Positions 1 through 6,015 are shown, numbered from the stretch's first letter. The stretch: 7,753 nucleotides of DNA from Candidatus Saccharibacteria bacterium UBA949 (GCA_002293245.1 DBCV01000040.1:2114-9866); one strand, 5' to 3'. Notes: generated by a model not told the origin, from the letters alone. Translations and numbers: made by a program.

Positions 1-96
1 CCGCACCCTAGCCACTACACCAAAACTGGTAATACCAGCAGGCTTATCAACCAGCAGCAAACTGTCGTTCTTTATATCATCACGCGAATTAACCAT
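1..96 (-). CDS. truB: tRNA pseudouridine-55 synthase TruB, N-terminal fragment
   Basis: Reading leftward from an ATG at 94-96, 32 codons stay open to the window edge. Residues 13-24 read LLLVDKPAGITS, the conserved N-terminal KP motif of TruB-type pseudouridine synthases. TruB converts U55 in the T-loop of tRNAs to pseudouridine in the cytoplasm. The catalytic aspartate lies beyond the window, so activity cannot be judged. The start is 8 bases after the TAG of the upstream DHH-like gene, and no clear Shine-Dalgarno site or promoter lies between, so translation is probably coupled to that gene. A DHH-family gene directly before truB is a common arrangement in bacteria (the rbfA-nrnA-truB-ribF neighbourhood), which supports the call. 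Confidence 0.9.
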   Translation of the reverse strand, partial: MVNSRDDIKNDSLLLVDKPAGITSFGVVARVR

Positions 97-104
97 CGTA
101 GAAT

Positions 105-2138
105 CTATGCAGCCGCCGCACCCGGTATTTGGAATTCACTGCTAGCGGCCGGCGGCGGTGCGCTCGGCGCAGCGCCATCTGTGACAGGTATATTAAACTC
201 TCGCGGTGCAGCATCAACTGGCGCAGCCGCCGCCGGCATCTCGGTCGGCGAACTAGCGAGTGCTACATCCGGCATAGTCATCTCGGCTTCCGGCGTCGCA
301 ATATTTGGCTCATCTGCCACAGCATTCAGGCCCGCCTCTGGCGGCATCGACATATCCGGCGTGCTAAAGTCTGGCATCGGCGCCGGCGGTTCAGGGGGAA
401 CGGTAGGTTCTGAAGTCGCCACAGACTCCGAAGCTACAACAGGCTCTGGCGTAAGCGACACCGGTGCCGCAAAAGGATCAGTCATAGCACTCAATTGTTC
501 ATTGCTCACATTCTCTGGGCCAAAAGCAGCCCCTGAACCAAATTGTGGCAATGCTGATTCCGGTTCCCCGCCAGTCGATCCAACATTGGCGGCTTGGTTC
601 AAAATCTGCATAGCCTCAGCCTCTTCTTGCTCCGGGCTGAGAGGTACTGCTGTCTCGGTAGTCTGTGGCGCCTCTGGCGCAGCCACTGGCATCGCTCCTT
701 GTGCGCCATCCTGCGCTAGGTTATTCGGTGTCAAGCCCGAGTCGACACTGTCAACCGCACTACCCTCAGCTGGTCCTCCTGGCATAAATCCGGGCATTGC
801 ACCCGAACTCTCACCCGGCTGACCCTGCATCACCTCGGGAGTAGCTTCTGGCACCATTTCTGCTGGTGCTGTTGGTAAAGGCTCTTCGGGCGGCATGGTT
901 TCCATATCCGACACCTGTGCCGGCGTACTGGCCTCAGTAGCTATATCATCCGTACTTGGAATCGCAAATTCCGGCGACAAGCTTTGCGGCACCTCGCCTT
1001 CTGCTGGCGCAGTCTCGGTTGCCACTCCACTCATCTCAGGTACTTCGGAATCGCCACTTACCGTCGTTTCAGGCCCCTCTGTTGGTGCAGTCTTAGTCTC
1101 CGTCGCTGGAGCATCATAGATATCCTTTAACCCGAAATCTTCATTCGGTTCAACAACTGGCACCGGCATCGGCGCTGGCATCTCGTCGCCACCACCCGCC
1201 TCGCTCTCATCATCCTTGCCTGCCTCTTTTTCCCTACTCTTCCTCCCGACATCATCCCCATCTTCATGCAGCTGGATAAAGTCATTATCTGGTGTTACGG
1301 CGTTTGCTTTCTGCATCAAATCTGCTGCCGCATCTTCCGCCCCTTCGCTCGGCACAAAGTTTTGAATCACCAACGGTTGATTCGCCCCTAACACCATCAA
1401 CTTCGCCGCCAAACTCAGCAGACTCGGAGTAGTATTAGTATTGCTGAATCTATTCGTCACGCCGATAATCCCGGCCAAAATCGTCGTCGCCATCGTTGGG
1501 TCGAACACATTCAGATCTGGATTTAGTTCACGTGCCGCAAAAGCCAAATTTGCTACAATCTCCGAAACCGAAGCCGTGTCTTGGTCTTGCAAAACCATCG
1601 TCCCCAGGTCACCAGCCACCTCATTTGTAATGGCGATAATTGGTGCCTCATTCAGAATTCGATCGTGGCTGACCAGCGCCTTGTCTAGCTCAGACTTGCT
1701 GCGCGCCCCCAACGCCAGAACCAAGTTCACATTATAATCTCCCTGCTCAAACGTCAAGTCGGATTGCTTTATTGAAGTGTGATACGGCGTAATCAGAATC
1801 TTCGCCATCTCGCCATCTTTTTTCACCAAAATATGATCAGCCTTATCCTTGTCGAGCGAAATCACAAAATCACGCAAGCCGTCCAGAGATTTCACCAAAA
1901 CCTTCTCGGGGTTCAAAAACTCCAGCGAACTTGGAATTTTCCCAGAATAAACTGCAACAGCGTGTTTACCTAAGTTGTCAATCATCAGCGACAAGGCAAC
2001 CGCCGCCGCCAACTCGTCCATCGACGCCTGGGCCCGAACCGCCACCAAAACATTCTCGGACTCCTTAATCTGCGCAATAATTTGTTGCCGTACCACCTGA
2101 TTACTTTGGTTGTCTGCTTCTGACTTGCCTGTTTCCAT
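105..2138 (-). CDS. DHH-like (NrnA-related) pseudoenzyme with a long disordered acidic tail
   Basis: The protein has 677 residues in two parts. Residues about 25-260 resemble the fold of DHH-family phosphoesterases such as NrnA. A motif-I-like segment (QASMDELAAAVALSL, 37-51) is followed by alternating strands and helices, and a segment at about 215-253 (TILAGIIGVTNRFSNTNTTP at 218-237) matches the typical ATxLLTGIxxDTGxFxxxNTT pattern. The metal-binding residues are largely gone: motif I lacks its His and first Asp, the second-Asp position reads LALGARS, and the DHH triad position reads AITNE. Phosphodiesterase activity is therefore unlikely. Residues about 285-677 are low-complexity, rich in Pro, Ala, Glu, Met, Ser and Thr, with no predicted fold, and carry three EFxIP motifs. 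There is no signal peptide or membrane segment. It has its own promoter upstream and truB downstream. The role is unknown; an RNA- or nucleotide-binding scaffold is possible. Confidence 0.8.
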   Translation of the reverse strand: METGKSEADNQSNQVVRQQIIAQIKESENVLVAVRAQASMDELAAAVALSLMIDNLGKHAVAVYSGKIPSSLEFLNPEKVLVKSLDGLRDFVISLDKDKADHILVKKDGEMAKILITPYHTSIKQSDLTFEQGDYNVNLVLALGARSKSELDKALVSHDRILNEAPIIAITNEVAGDLGTMVLQDQDTASVSEIVANLAFAARELNPDLNVFDPTMATTILAGIIGVTNRFSNTNTTPSLLSLAAKLMVLGANQPLVIQNFVPSEGAEDAAADLMQKANAVTPDNDFIQLHEDGDDVGRKSREKEAGKDDESEAGGGDEMPAPMPVPVVEPNEDFGLKDIYDAPATETKTAPTEGPETTVSGDSEVPEMSGVATETAPAEGEVPQSLSPEFAIPSTDDIATEASTPAQVSDMETMPPEEPLPTAPAEMVPEATPEVMQGQPGESSGAMPGFMPGGPAEGSAVDSVDSGLTPNNLAQDGAQGAMPVAAPEAPQTTETAVPLSPEQEEAEAMQILNQAANVGSTGGEPESALPQFGSGAAFGPENVSNEQLSAMTDPFAAPVSLTPEPVVASESVATSEPTVPPEPPAPMPDFSTPDMSMPPEAGLNAVADEPNIATPEAEMTMPDVALASSPTEMPAAAAPVDAAPREFNIPVTDGAAPSAPPPAASSEFQIPGAAAA

Positions 2139-2191
2139 TTCGCTTGCCCACTCTTTTTGTTATGTTTATGTTTCTAATACAATTCCACCCC

Positions 2192-2220
2192 AGTTTATCA
2201 CAAACAGTTCAAAAAGTCAA
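2192..2220 (-). promoter_or_regulatory. sigma70-type promoter of the DHH-like gene
   Basis: On the minus strand there is a -35 TTGACT (2215-2220), a 17-base spacer and a -10 TAAACT (2192-2197), with TGTG just before the -10. The start would fall near 2184-2186, giving a leader of about 46 bases. Upstream of the ATG only a weak purine run (AAAAAGAGTGGG) could act as a ribosome site. Spacing is ideal; the -10 matches the consensus at 4 of 6 positions. Confidence 0.6.
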
Positions 2221-2232
2221 CGCTTTTTCAAC
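2207..2232 (-). terminator. weak A/T-rich hairpin after rpsT
   Basis: On the minus strand, GTTGAAAAAG and CTTTTTGAAC pair around a six-base loop (CGTTGA), with one G-G mismatch. It lies 15 bases after the rpsT stop. The helix has few G-C pairs and there is no separate T-run behind it, so it would be a poor intrinsic terminator. It also overlaps the -35 box of the next promoter, so read-through from rpsT is likely. Confidence 0.25.
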
Positions 2233-2247
2233 AGACTAATGAACAAG

Positions 2248-2601
2248 CTATTTTTTAGCAGTTTTCTTCGCAGCTGGCTTCTTAGCGACAGCTTTCTTGA
2301 CCTCAGCCTGCTTCTTAGCAGCAACCGGTTTGGTCGCCTTAGCCACTTTTTCCAGTTTAACCCCGGCAGCCTTGCCCGCCTTATAGATTGCAGCCTTGCG
2401 CCTAGCGGCCGTATTCTTCTTGATCAAGCCCTTTTTCACAGCCTTATCCAACTCGCTCTGGGCCTTTCGTAAACTAACAAACGATGGTTTGGCGGCAAAC
2501 GCTTTACTCGAGTTTTTCACAGCATGCTTAATTTTTTCGTTTTTGACCCGGCGCTTCTCGGTTTGATGCATCCGTTTCACGGCAGATTTGATAATTGGCA
2601 T
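2248..2601 (-). CDS. rpsT: 30S ribosomal protein S20 with a Lys/Ala-rich C-terminal extension
   Basis: The 117-residue protein begins MPIIKSAVKRMHQTEKRRVK, the usual S20 N-terminus, and continues with the family pattern LRKAQSELDKAVKKGLIKKN followed by TAARRKA (about residues 44-70). S20 is a primary 16S rRNA-binding protein needed for 30S assembly. Typical S20 proteins are about 85-90 residues. Here residues 88-117 form an extra tail of Lys, Ala and Pro in histone-H1-like repeats (KKAVAKKPAAKK), probably disordered and rRNA-binding. The start is fixed by an AAAGGA ribosome site 5 bases upstream. The holA-rpsT neighbourhood also occurs in Bacillus and other bacteria. Confidence 0.95.
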   Translation of the reverse strand: MPIIKSAVKRMHQTEKRRVKNEKIKHAVKNSSKAFAAKPSFVSLRKAQSELDKAVKKGLIKKNTAARRKAAIYKAGKAAGVKLEKVAKATKPVAAKKQAEVKKAVAKKPAAKKTAKK

Positions 2602-2606
2602 TCGAT

Positions 2607-2612
2607 TCCTTT
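2607..2612 (-). promoter_or_regulatory. ribosome binding site of rpsT
   Basis: The minus strand reads AAAGGA, separated by 5 bases (ATCGA-side spacing) from the rpsT ATG. It is one of only two clear Shine-Dalgarno sites in the window, the other being that of the small membrane peptide. Confidence 0.6.
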
Positions 2613-2648
2613 ATTCTTACATTATACTTTTATCTAATTCTGCCCCAA

Positions 2649-2677
2649 ATTATACACCATCTGTCCCAAAATGTAAA
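2649..2677 (-). promoter_or_regulatory. sigma70-type promoter of rpsT
   Basis: On the minus strand there is a -35 TTTACA (2672-2677, 5 of 6 consensus), a 17-base spacer and a perfect -10 TATAAT (2649-2654). The predicted start near 2642 gives a leader of about 40 bases. A second TATAAT-like box lies about 20 bases before the ATG and could give a shorter transcript, but it has only a poor -35 (TTGGGG). The promoter begins 27 bases after the holA stop, so rpsT can be transcribed independently of holA. Confidence 0.7.
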
Positions 2678-2703
2678 GGCAAGAAACCAAAATCACCAAT
2701 CAC

Positions 2704-3396
2704 TCACCCCGCTGCAATCCGCATCAGTGCAATCCTAACCGCTCCCCAAGGCGCAGTGCCACTAGTCTTAACAGCCAAGTCGGCTCGGTTTAATACTCGC
2801 GCCACCTCTCTGGTCCTCGCGGCCGACAGCCGCTTGCTAGCAGTCGCGCGGAGTACTTGTGATGCCAACAGCCCTAGAAACATATACGGGTCGGCGGACA
2901 ATTCAAGCTGATTCAGAGCCTGCGCCAGCTCCCGCACCTTGCCAGCCAGCGCTAAATCCAGCGCCGAAAACGTGGCGTTCCGCACCGCAATCTCCTCGAC
3001 CCCCTCACTCGCCGCAATCTCTTTCGCCAACCCTGCTCCCTTTAGCAACTTAAAAGTTGCCGAAGCCTTGCTTGGCGCGATTTCTAATAGTATAATAAGC
3101 ACATCCGGATCAGCCTGAATCTGGCTGAGCAGATCCGGCAAGCGCGACCAGACCTCTTTGTTTGACGCCAGTCGTCGAACCAAGACACATCGCCGTGCGG
3201 AGTTTGGTGTTGCCGAAAACAACCTCACGCCAGAGAATAAGTTTACAAACGCATCCAAGCTCAACCCTTCCCCGTCTACCCTCTCCAACTCTACGCCCCC
3301 ATCGCCACCACAAAACCCCGCCGCAGTCTTATCGGCCGCCGCCTCCATCCCCCGCAATACATCCTGCCGAGCTGACCCAAAAAACATCTGTAGCAT
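2704..3396 (-). CDS. holA: DNA polymerase III delta subunit, short form
   Basis: The 230-residue protein matches the general pattern of clamp-loader delta. The N-terminus MLQMFFGSARQDV corresponds to the usual LLYGxDxxLxxE start. Residues 36-62 (VELERVDGEGLSLDAFVNLF and following) and 71-108 (VLVRRLA...VLIILLE) match the Rossmann-like domain I. Residues about 142-230 (FSALDLALAGKVRELAQALN, DPYMFLGLLASQ, RVLNRADLAVKT) match the helical collar domain III. Delta opens the beta clamp and loads it on primed DNA. Family members are usually about 320-350 residues. Here domain I runs almost straight into domain III, so most of the lid domain II seems absent. The frame is open further upstream, but a TATAAT lies there, so the ATG at 3394-3396 is preferred; the ATG at 3385-3387 is an alternative. 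Confidence 0.8.
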   Translation of the reverse strand: MLQMFFGSARQDVLRGMEAAADKTAAGFCGGDGGVELERVDGEGLSLDAFVNLFSGVRLFSATPNSARRCVLVRRLASNKEVWSRLPDLLSQIQADPDVLIILLEIAPSKASATFKLLKGAGLAKEIAASEGVEEIAVRNATFSALDLALAGKVRELAQALNQLELSADPYMFLGLLASQVLRATASKRLSAARTREVARVLNRADLAVKTSGTAPWGAVRIALMRIAAG

Positions 3397-3402
3397 AAGT
3401 TC

Positions 3403-3413
3403 ATTATAGCACA
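3403..3413 (-). promoter_or_regulatory. extended -10 promoter of holA, probably leaderless
   Basis: The minus strand reads TGTGCTATAAT, an extended -10 element (TGn before a perfect TATAAT). Six bases separate it from the holA ATG, so transcription should start at or within a base or two of the ATG. No good -35 is seen at 16-18 bases. This is one of four such elements in the window. Confidence 0.65.
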
Positions 3414-3418
3414 ACTCC

Positions 3419-3429
3419 TGTGGTATAAT
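3419..3429 (+). promoter_or_regulatory. extended -10 promoter of tsaD, probably leaderless
   Basis: TGTGGTATAAT contains TGn plus a perfect TATAAT at 3424-3429. The tsaD ATG follows after 7 bases, so the mRNA should begin at or next to the start codon. No convincing -35 (TTCATT at best) and no Shine-Dalgarno site are seen. Confidence 0.65.
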
Positions 3430-3436
3430 AGGCGAT

Positions 3437-4519
3437 ATGAAAATCCTGGGCATTGAAAGCAGTTGCGACGAAACCGCGGCCGCCGTCGTAGAGAACGGAC
3501 GGGTGATTTTGAGCAACGTTGTGCAGTCGCAAATCGACCTACACAAAGCTTACGGTGGCGTAGTGCCAGAAGTGGCAGCTCGCAGCCATATCGAAGTTAT
3601 CAATGCAGTAATTGACACGGCCGTGTCCGAAGCCGGAAGCTGGAATCAGATCGATGCCATTGCCGTCACCCGTGCCCCTGGTCTAATTGGCAGCCTCCTC
3701 ATCGGAACCCTAGCCGCCAGAACCCTAGCCATCATTAAAAACAAACCCCTTATCCCAATCCATCACATCGAAGCCCACGTTTACGCAACGTTTTTGAATC
3801 ACCCTGCGAGTACCCCGCCTCAGCTACAACCTAGCTTTCCTCAACTTGTCCTCGTCGTTTCCGGCGGCCACACCCAAATGCTCCTTTTTAAGAACCACGG
3901 CGACTTCAAAGTGATTGGCGGCACCCGCGACGATGCCGTAGGCGAAGTTTTTGACAAAGCAGCCAAAATCCTCGGCCTACCCTACCCCGGTGGGCCCAGT
4001 ATCAGCAAGGCCGCCCAAAACGGTGATCCCCGTGCTTATCAACTGCCCAAAGCCAAGCTCGACCACCCCTACGATTTCTCGTTCTCCGGCCTCAAAACCG
4101 CAACCTTACGAGCCGCCCAAAAAGTGGTCGGCAAAACCCACGACTTCCCTTCCGGCGCCATTGCTCCCCTCCTGTCAGCAAAACAACAAGCCGACCTTGC
4201 CGCCAGTTTCCAGAGCGTTGCTATCGCCACCCTTGTTGACAAATTCATCGAGGCTTGCCAAGAGTTCCACCCCGCATCCACTGCTCTAGCCGGGGGTGTT
4301 GCCGCCAACCAGCTCCTGCGTTCCGAATTAACTCGCCGGCTTAACCAGATCGACGCCCCACTAGCCGTAGCCCCGCCCGCTCTCTGTACCGACAACGCCG
4401 CCATGGTCGCCTCTTGCGGCTATTTCCGTGTCATTAACCATGTCAATGACCGCCCGACCCAATCGCCTTTCGCCGACCCCTACACCCTCACCGCCGACCC
4501 CAACCTCGAGCTCGCGTAG
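3437..4519 (+). CDS. tsaD: tRNA N6-adenosine threonylcarbamoyltransferase TsaD
   Basis: The 360-residue protein is a full-length TsaD (Kae1/YgjD/Gcp) of the ASKHA fold. It transfers the threonylcarbamoyl group from TC-AMP to A37 of tRNAs that read ANN codons, working with TsaB and TsaE. Visible motifs are GIESSCDETAAAV (5-17), the metal-binding HHIEAH (109-114; ligands His110 and His114), SGGHTQM (142-148), RDDAVGEVFDKAAKILGLPY (164-183), FSFSGLKTA (214-222), AGGVAAN (285-291) and CTDNAAM (317-323), which carries the third ligand Asp319. No key residue is missing. The start ATG sits 7 bases after a TATAAT, so the mRNA is probably leaderless. tsaB and tsaE are not in the window, and the gene is divergent from holA. 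Confidence 0.97.
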   Translation: MKILGIESSCDETAAAVVENGRVILSNVVQSQIDLHKAYGGVVPEVAARSHIEVINAVIDTAVSEAGSWNQIDAIAVTRAPGLIGSLLIGTLAARTLAIIKNKPLIPIHHIEAHVYATFLNHPASTPPQLQPSFPQLVLVVSGGHTQMLLFKNHGDFKVIGGTRDDAVGEVFDKAAKILGLPYPGGPSISKAAQNGDPRAYQLPKAKLDHPYDFSFSGLKTATLRAAQKVVGKTHDFPSGAIAPLLSAKQQADLAASFQSVAIATLVDKFIEACQEFHPASTALAGGVAANQLLRSELTRRLNQIDAPLAVAPPALCTDNAAMVASCGYFRVINHVNDRPTQSPFADPYTLTADPNLELA

Positions 4520-4555
4520 GGAGCGAAATTGTAAGCACTACGTAAAAGTCTAACC

Positions 4556-4709
4556 ACACTCACTTTTTTGATTTCAGTCCTGCGATACTCCGTCCCGAGA
4601 CGATGAGGAGTGAATTTCTCTCTTCCAAAGAAGAGAGAAAGAGAGGAAACATCCTCTTGCAGCATCGTCTCGGGACGAACGTATGCAGGGATGAAGAAAA
4701 AGTGAATGT
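4556..4709. repeat. 154-base nested inverted repeat between tsaD and femX
   Basis: Almost the whole tsaD-femX gap folds on itself. Outermost, 4556-4568 pairs with 4697-4709 (one C-A mismatch, T-run against A-run). Next, CCTGCgATAC (4579-4588) pairs with GTATGCAGG (4681-4689), with one bulged base. Then a perfect 15-bp arm, CGTCCCGAGACGATG (4591-4605), pairs with 4663-4677. Inside it AGGAgTG (4606-4612) pairs with CATCCT (4650-4655), leaving a 7-base bulge at 4656-4662. The tip is a perfect 11-bp hairpin, TTTCTCTCTTC (4615-4625) with 4630-4640, loop CAAA. No T-run follows on either strand, so it is not a standard terminator, and no coding potential is seen. It may be a structured RNA, a 3' end processing or stability element of tsaD mRNA, or a MITE-like repeat. 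Confidence 0.8.
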
Positions 4710-4740
4710 CAGCCGTCGCCTCTTGCCTTCGACCCCCATC

Positions 4741-4751
4741 TGTGGTACAAT
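4741..4751 (+). promoter_or_regulatory. extended -10 promoter of femX, probably leaderless
   Basis: TGTGGTACAAT, with the -10 TACAAT at 4746-4751, stands 6 bases before the ATG at 4758. It is the same element as at tsaD apart from one base. No Shine-Dalgarno site is present. Confidence 0.6.
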
Positions 4752-4757
4752 CAAATC

Positions 4758-5711
4758 ATGAATGCGGAGCAACACTTTCTACAAAGCCCAGCTTGGGAAA
4801 CCTTTCAGCAATCGTTAGGCAAGCCAGTTTTTCGTGACGAAGGCCCAGACTGGGACTTTTTGGCGGTCATGGAGCACACCAAGTTTGGTAATTACCTGTT
4901 TGTACCCTACGGCCCCACCTCGTCCTCCATCAAGGCCTTCACCGGCGCTCTAGAAGCCCTCAAAAGCCTAGGTAAATACAAGAACGCAACCTTTATCCGC
5001 ATCGAACCTACCACCGCACCGAGTGCAGCGCAACTCAAGCGCACGGGTCTCAAGAAAATCCAACCCATCGATCCAGAAGTCACCTGGCTGCTCGACCTAA
5101 CCCAGCCTGAAAGCGACATCCTGGCCGGCATGAAGCAGAATAATCGCAACCTATATCGCAACTACGCCAAAAAGGGCATGAAAGTCGGTTTTACCACCGA
5201 CCCCAAAAATATCAAGCGCCTCACTTCCCTTTTGTCCGACGTCTCCGCCAAAAAACGATTTGGGGTACACGACGCAGATTACCTCGCTGCCCAGATGCAG
5301 CACGCCAGAGCCAAACTCTACTACGTCGAATACAAGCGAAAATACATCGCAGCCGCCCTGGTCTATGATTCGCCAACCACCCGGTATTACGCCCACGCAG
5401 CGGCCGACTACAATTTCCGCAACCTTAACGCCGGCACAGTTCTCGTCGCCAAAATGATTTTTGACGCACAGAGCGCCGGCCTTTCCCGCTTTGACTTTTG
5501 GGGCATCACTTCTGACGACCACCCCAACCCAGCCTGGGCCGGATTCACCCGGTTCAAAAAATCCTTCGGCGGCCACGAAGTCCGCTACTCTGGCACCTGG
5601 GACCTGCCCCTCAAGCCCTTCCGTTATCGCCTTTTCCGCCTCTTCCGCTGGGCCAATCGCCTCAAGCGGCGCCTTTCCCGACAGAGGTCCAGCACAAATC
5701 TGGCGTTTTAG
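4758..5711 (+). CDS. FemA/B/X-type peptidoglycan interpeptide-bridge aminoacyltransferase
   Basis: The 317-residue protein has the features of Fem aminoacyltransferases, which carry two tandem GNAT folds and use aminoacyl-tRNA to add residues to the lipid-linked muropeptide stem peptide. Recognisable segments are the start (FLQSPAWETFQQSLGKPVFR, 7-26), a strand-rich first GNAT unit (YLFVPYGPTS, 46-55), the family pattern LAGMKQNNRNLYRNYAKKGM (122-141; usually LxxMKxKxRYNIRxAxKKGV), and the second unit ending in FWGITSDDHPNPAWAGFTRF followed by KKSFGG (247-272). It lacks the long coiled-coil arm of staphylococcal FemA, so it is closer to FemX in size. Residues 286-312 form a very basic tail (RYRLFRLFRWANRLKRRLSR) that could lie on the inner membrane face. 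The exact bridge residue cannot be predicted, and related Fem-fold acyltransferases with other acceptors remain possible. Confidence 0.85.
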   Translation: MNAEQHFLQSPAWETFQQSLGKPVFRDEGPDWDFLAVMEHTKFGNYLFVPYGPTSSSIKAFTGALEALKSLGKYKNATFIRIEPTTAPSAAQLKRTGLKKIQPIDPEVTWLLDLTQPESDILAGMKQNNRNLYRNYAKKGMKVGFTTDPKNIKRLTSLLSDVSAKKRFGVHDADYLAAQMQHARAKLYYVEYKRKYIAAALVYDSPTTRYYAHAAADYNFRNLNAGTVLVAKMIFDAQSAGLSRFDFWGITSDDHPNPAWAGFTRFKKSFGGHEVRYSGTWDLPLKPFRYRLFRLFRWANRLKRRLSRQRSSTNLAF

Positions 5712-5713
5712 TA

Positions 5714-5742
5714 TTGACTTTTTTTGCCCAGTATGCTAGACT
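5714..5742 (+). promoter_or_regulatory. sigma70-type promoter of the small membrane peptide gene
   Basis: A -35 TTGACT (5714-5719), a 17-base spacer and a -10 TAGACT (5737-5742) with TGC directly before it (extended -10) begin 3 bases after the femX stop. The predicted start near 5749 gives a leader of about 30 bases, so this gene does not depend on femX for transcription. Confidence 0.65.
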
Positions 5743-5749
5743 TAGCGCA

Positions 5750-5775
5750 TATCACCCCAAGAAAAGGAGGTGATA
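5750..5775 (+). promoter_or_regulatory. 5' hairpin covering a very strong Shine-Dalgarno site
   Basis: AAGGAGGTGAT (5764-5774) is a near-full complement of the usual 16S rRNA 3' end, 8 bases (counting from AGGAGG) before the ATG at 5779. Its 3' half can pair in a perfect 7-bp stem, TATCACC (5750-5756) with GGTGATA (5769-5775), around a 12-base loop holding AAAAGGA. The stem would begin at the predicted mRNA 5' end. It could moderate initiation or protect the transcript end. Confidence 0.6.
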
Positions 5776-5778
5776 CGA

Positions 5779-5970
5779 ATGAAGAACAATGGCGAGAACA
5801 AGCTAGTCAGCACACTCGTCGGAGCCGGTATCTTCGGCGGAACGCTGTTAGCCGGAAAAGGCATTAGTCTGCTTTTCGCTTCCCTTTCCGTCACCGGTGG
5901 GGCAGTCGCCCTCGGCGCCATGGCGCTGGTTTATGTGGCCGTCCGTGCCATCACCGACAAAAAGAACTAA
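5779..5970 (+). CDS. 63-residue hydrophobic membrane peptide of unknown function
   Basis: The ATG at 5779 is chosen over the in-frame GTG at 5770 because that GTG lies inside the Shine-Dalgarno site. The peptide has a short polar N-terminus (MKNNGENK), then a Gly/Ala/Leu-rich hydrophobic stretch (about 9-34) with the small-residue pattern GAGIFGG (15-21), a second hydrophobic stretch (about 35-59) containing TGGAVALGAMA, and a charged end (TDKKN). One long or two short membrane helices fit. I do not recognise the family. The Gly-rich helices recall small membrane, holin-like or bacteriocin-like peptides, but no leader cleavage site, immunity gene or transporter is nearby. Its own promoter and the strongest ribosome site in the window suggest high expression. 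Confidence 0.75.
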   Translation: MKNNGENKLVSTLVGAGIFGGTLLAGKGISLLFASLSVTGGAVALGAMALVYVAVRAITDKKN

Positions 5971-5994
5971 AGTTCAAAACGCATACATAAGATC

Positions 5995-6015
5995 CCCGCT
6001 TCCAATCGAAGCGGG
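5995..6015 (+). terminator. hairpin terminator candidate after the membrane peptide gene
   Basis: CCCGCTTC (5995-6002) and GAAGCGGG (6008-6015) form a perfect 8-bp GC-rich stem with a 5-base loop, 24 bases after the stop codon. It is followed by ATTTAACTT, a poor U-tract, so termination may be partial. The minus side has no T-run. Confidence 0.5.

Larger units (their letters stand above)
3403..3429. repeat. 27-bp dyad formed by the two divergent -10 elements
   Basis: The arms ATTATAGCACA (3403-3413) and TGTGGTATAAT (3419-3429) are inverted copies with one mismatch around a 5-base centre (ACTCC). Each arm is the extended -10 of one of the divergent genes holA and tsaD. RNA polymerase should not be able to occupy both at once. 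The symmetry may come only from two good promoter elements facing apart, or it may also bind a dimeric regulator. Confidence 0.6.

Noticed and set aside
181..822. Long plus-strand open frame opposite the DHH-like gene
   Set aside because: It mirrors the Ala/Pro/Glu-rich codons of the minus-strand tail, has low-complexity Ser/Gly/Ala composition, and has no ribosome site or recognisable domain.
5151..5576. Minus-strand open frame of 141 codons inside femX
   Set aside because: It lies opposite a well-supported gene, has no domain similarity, and follows from codon bias.
5770..5778. GTG start for the small membrane peptide
   Set aside because: The GTG is part of the AAGGAGGTGAT ribosome site; the ATG at 5779 has ideal spacing.
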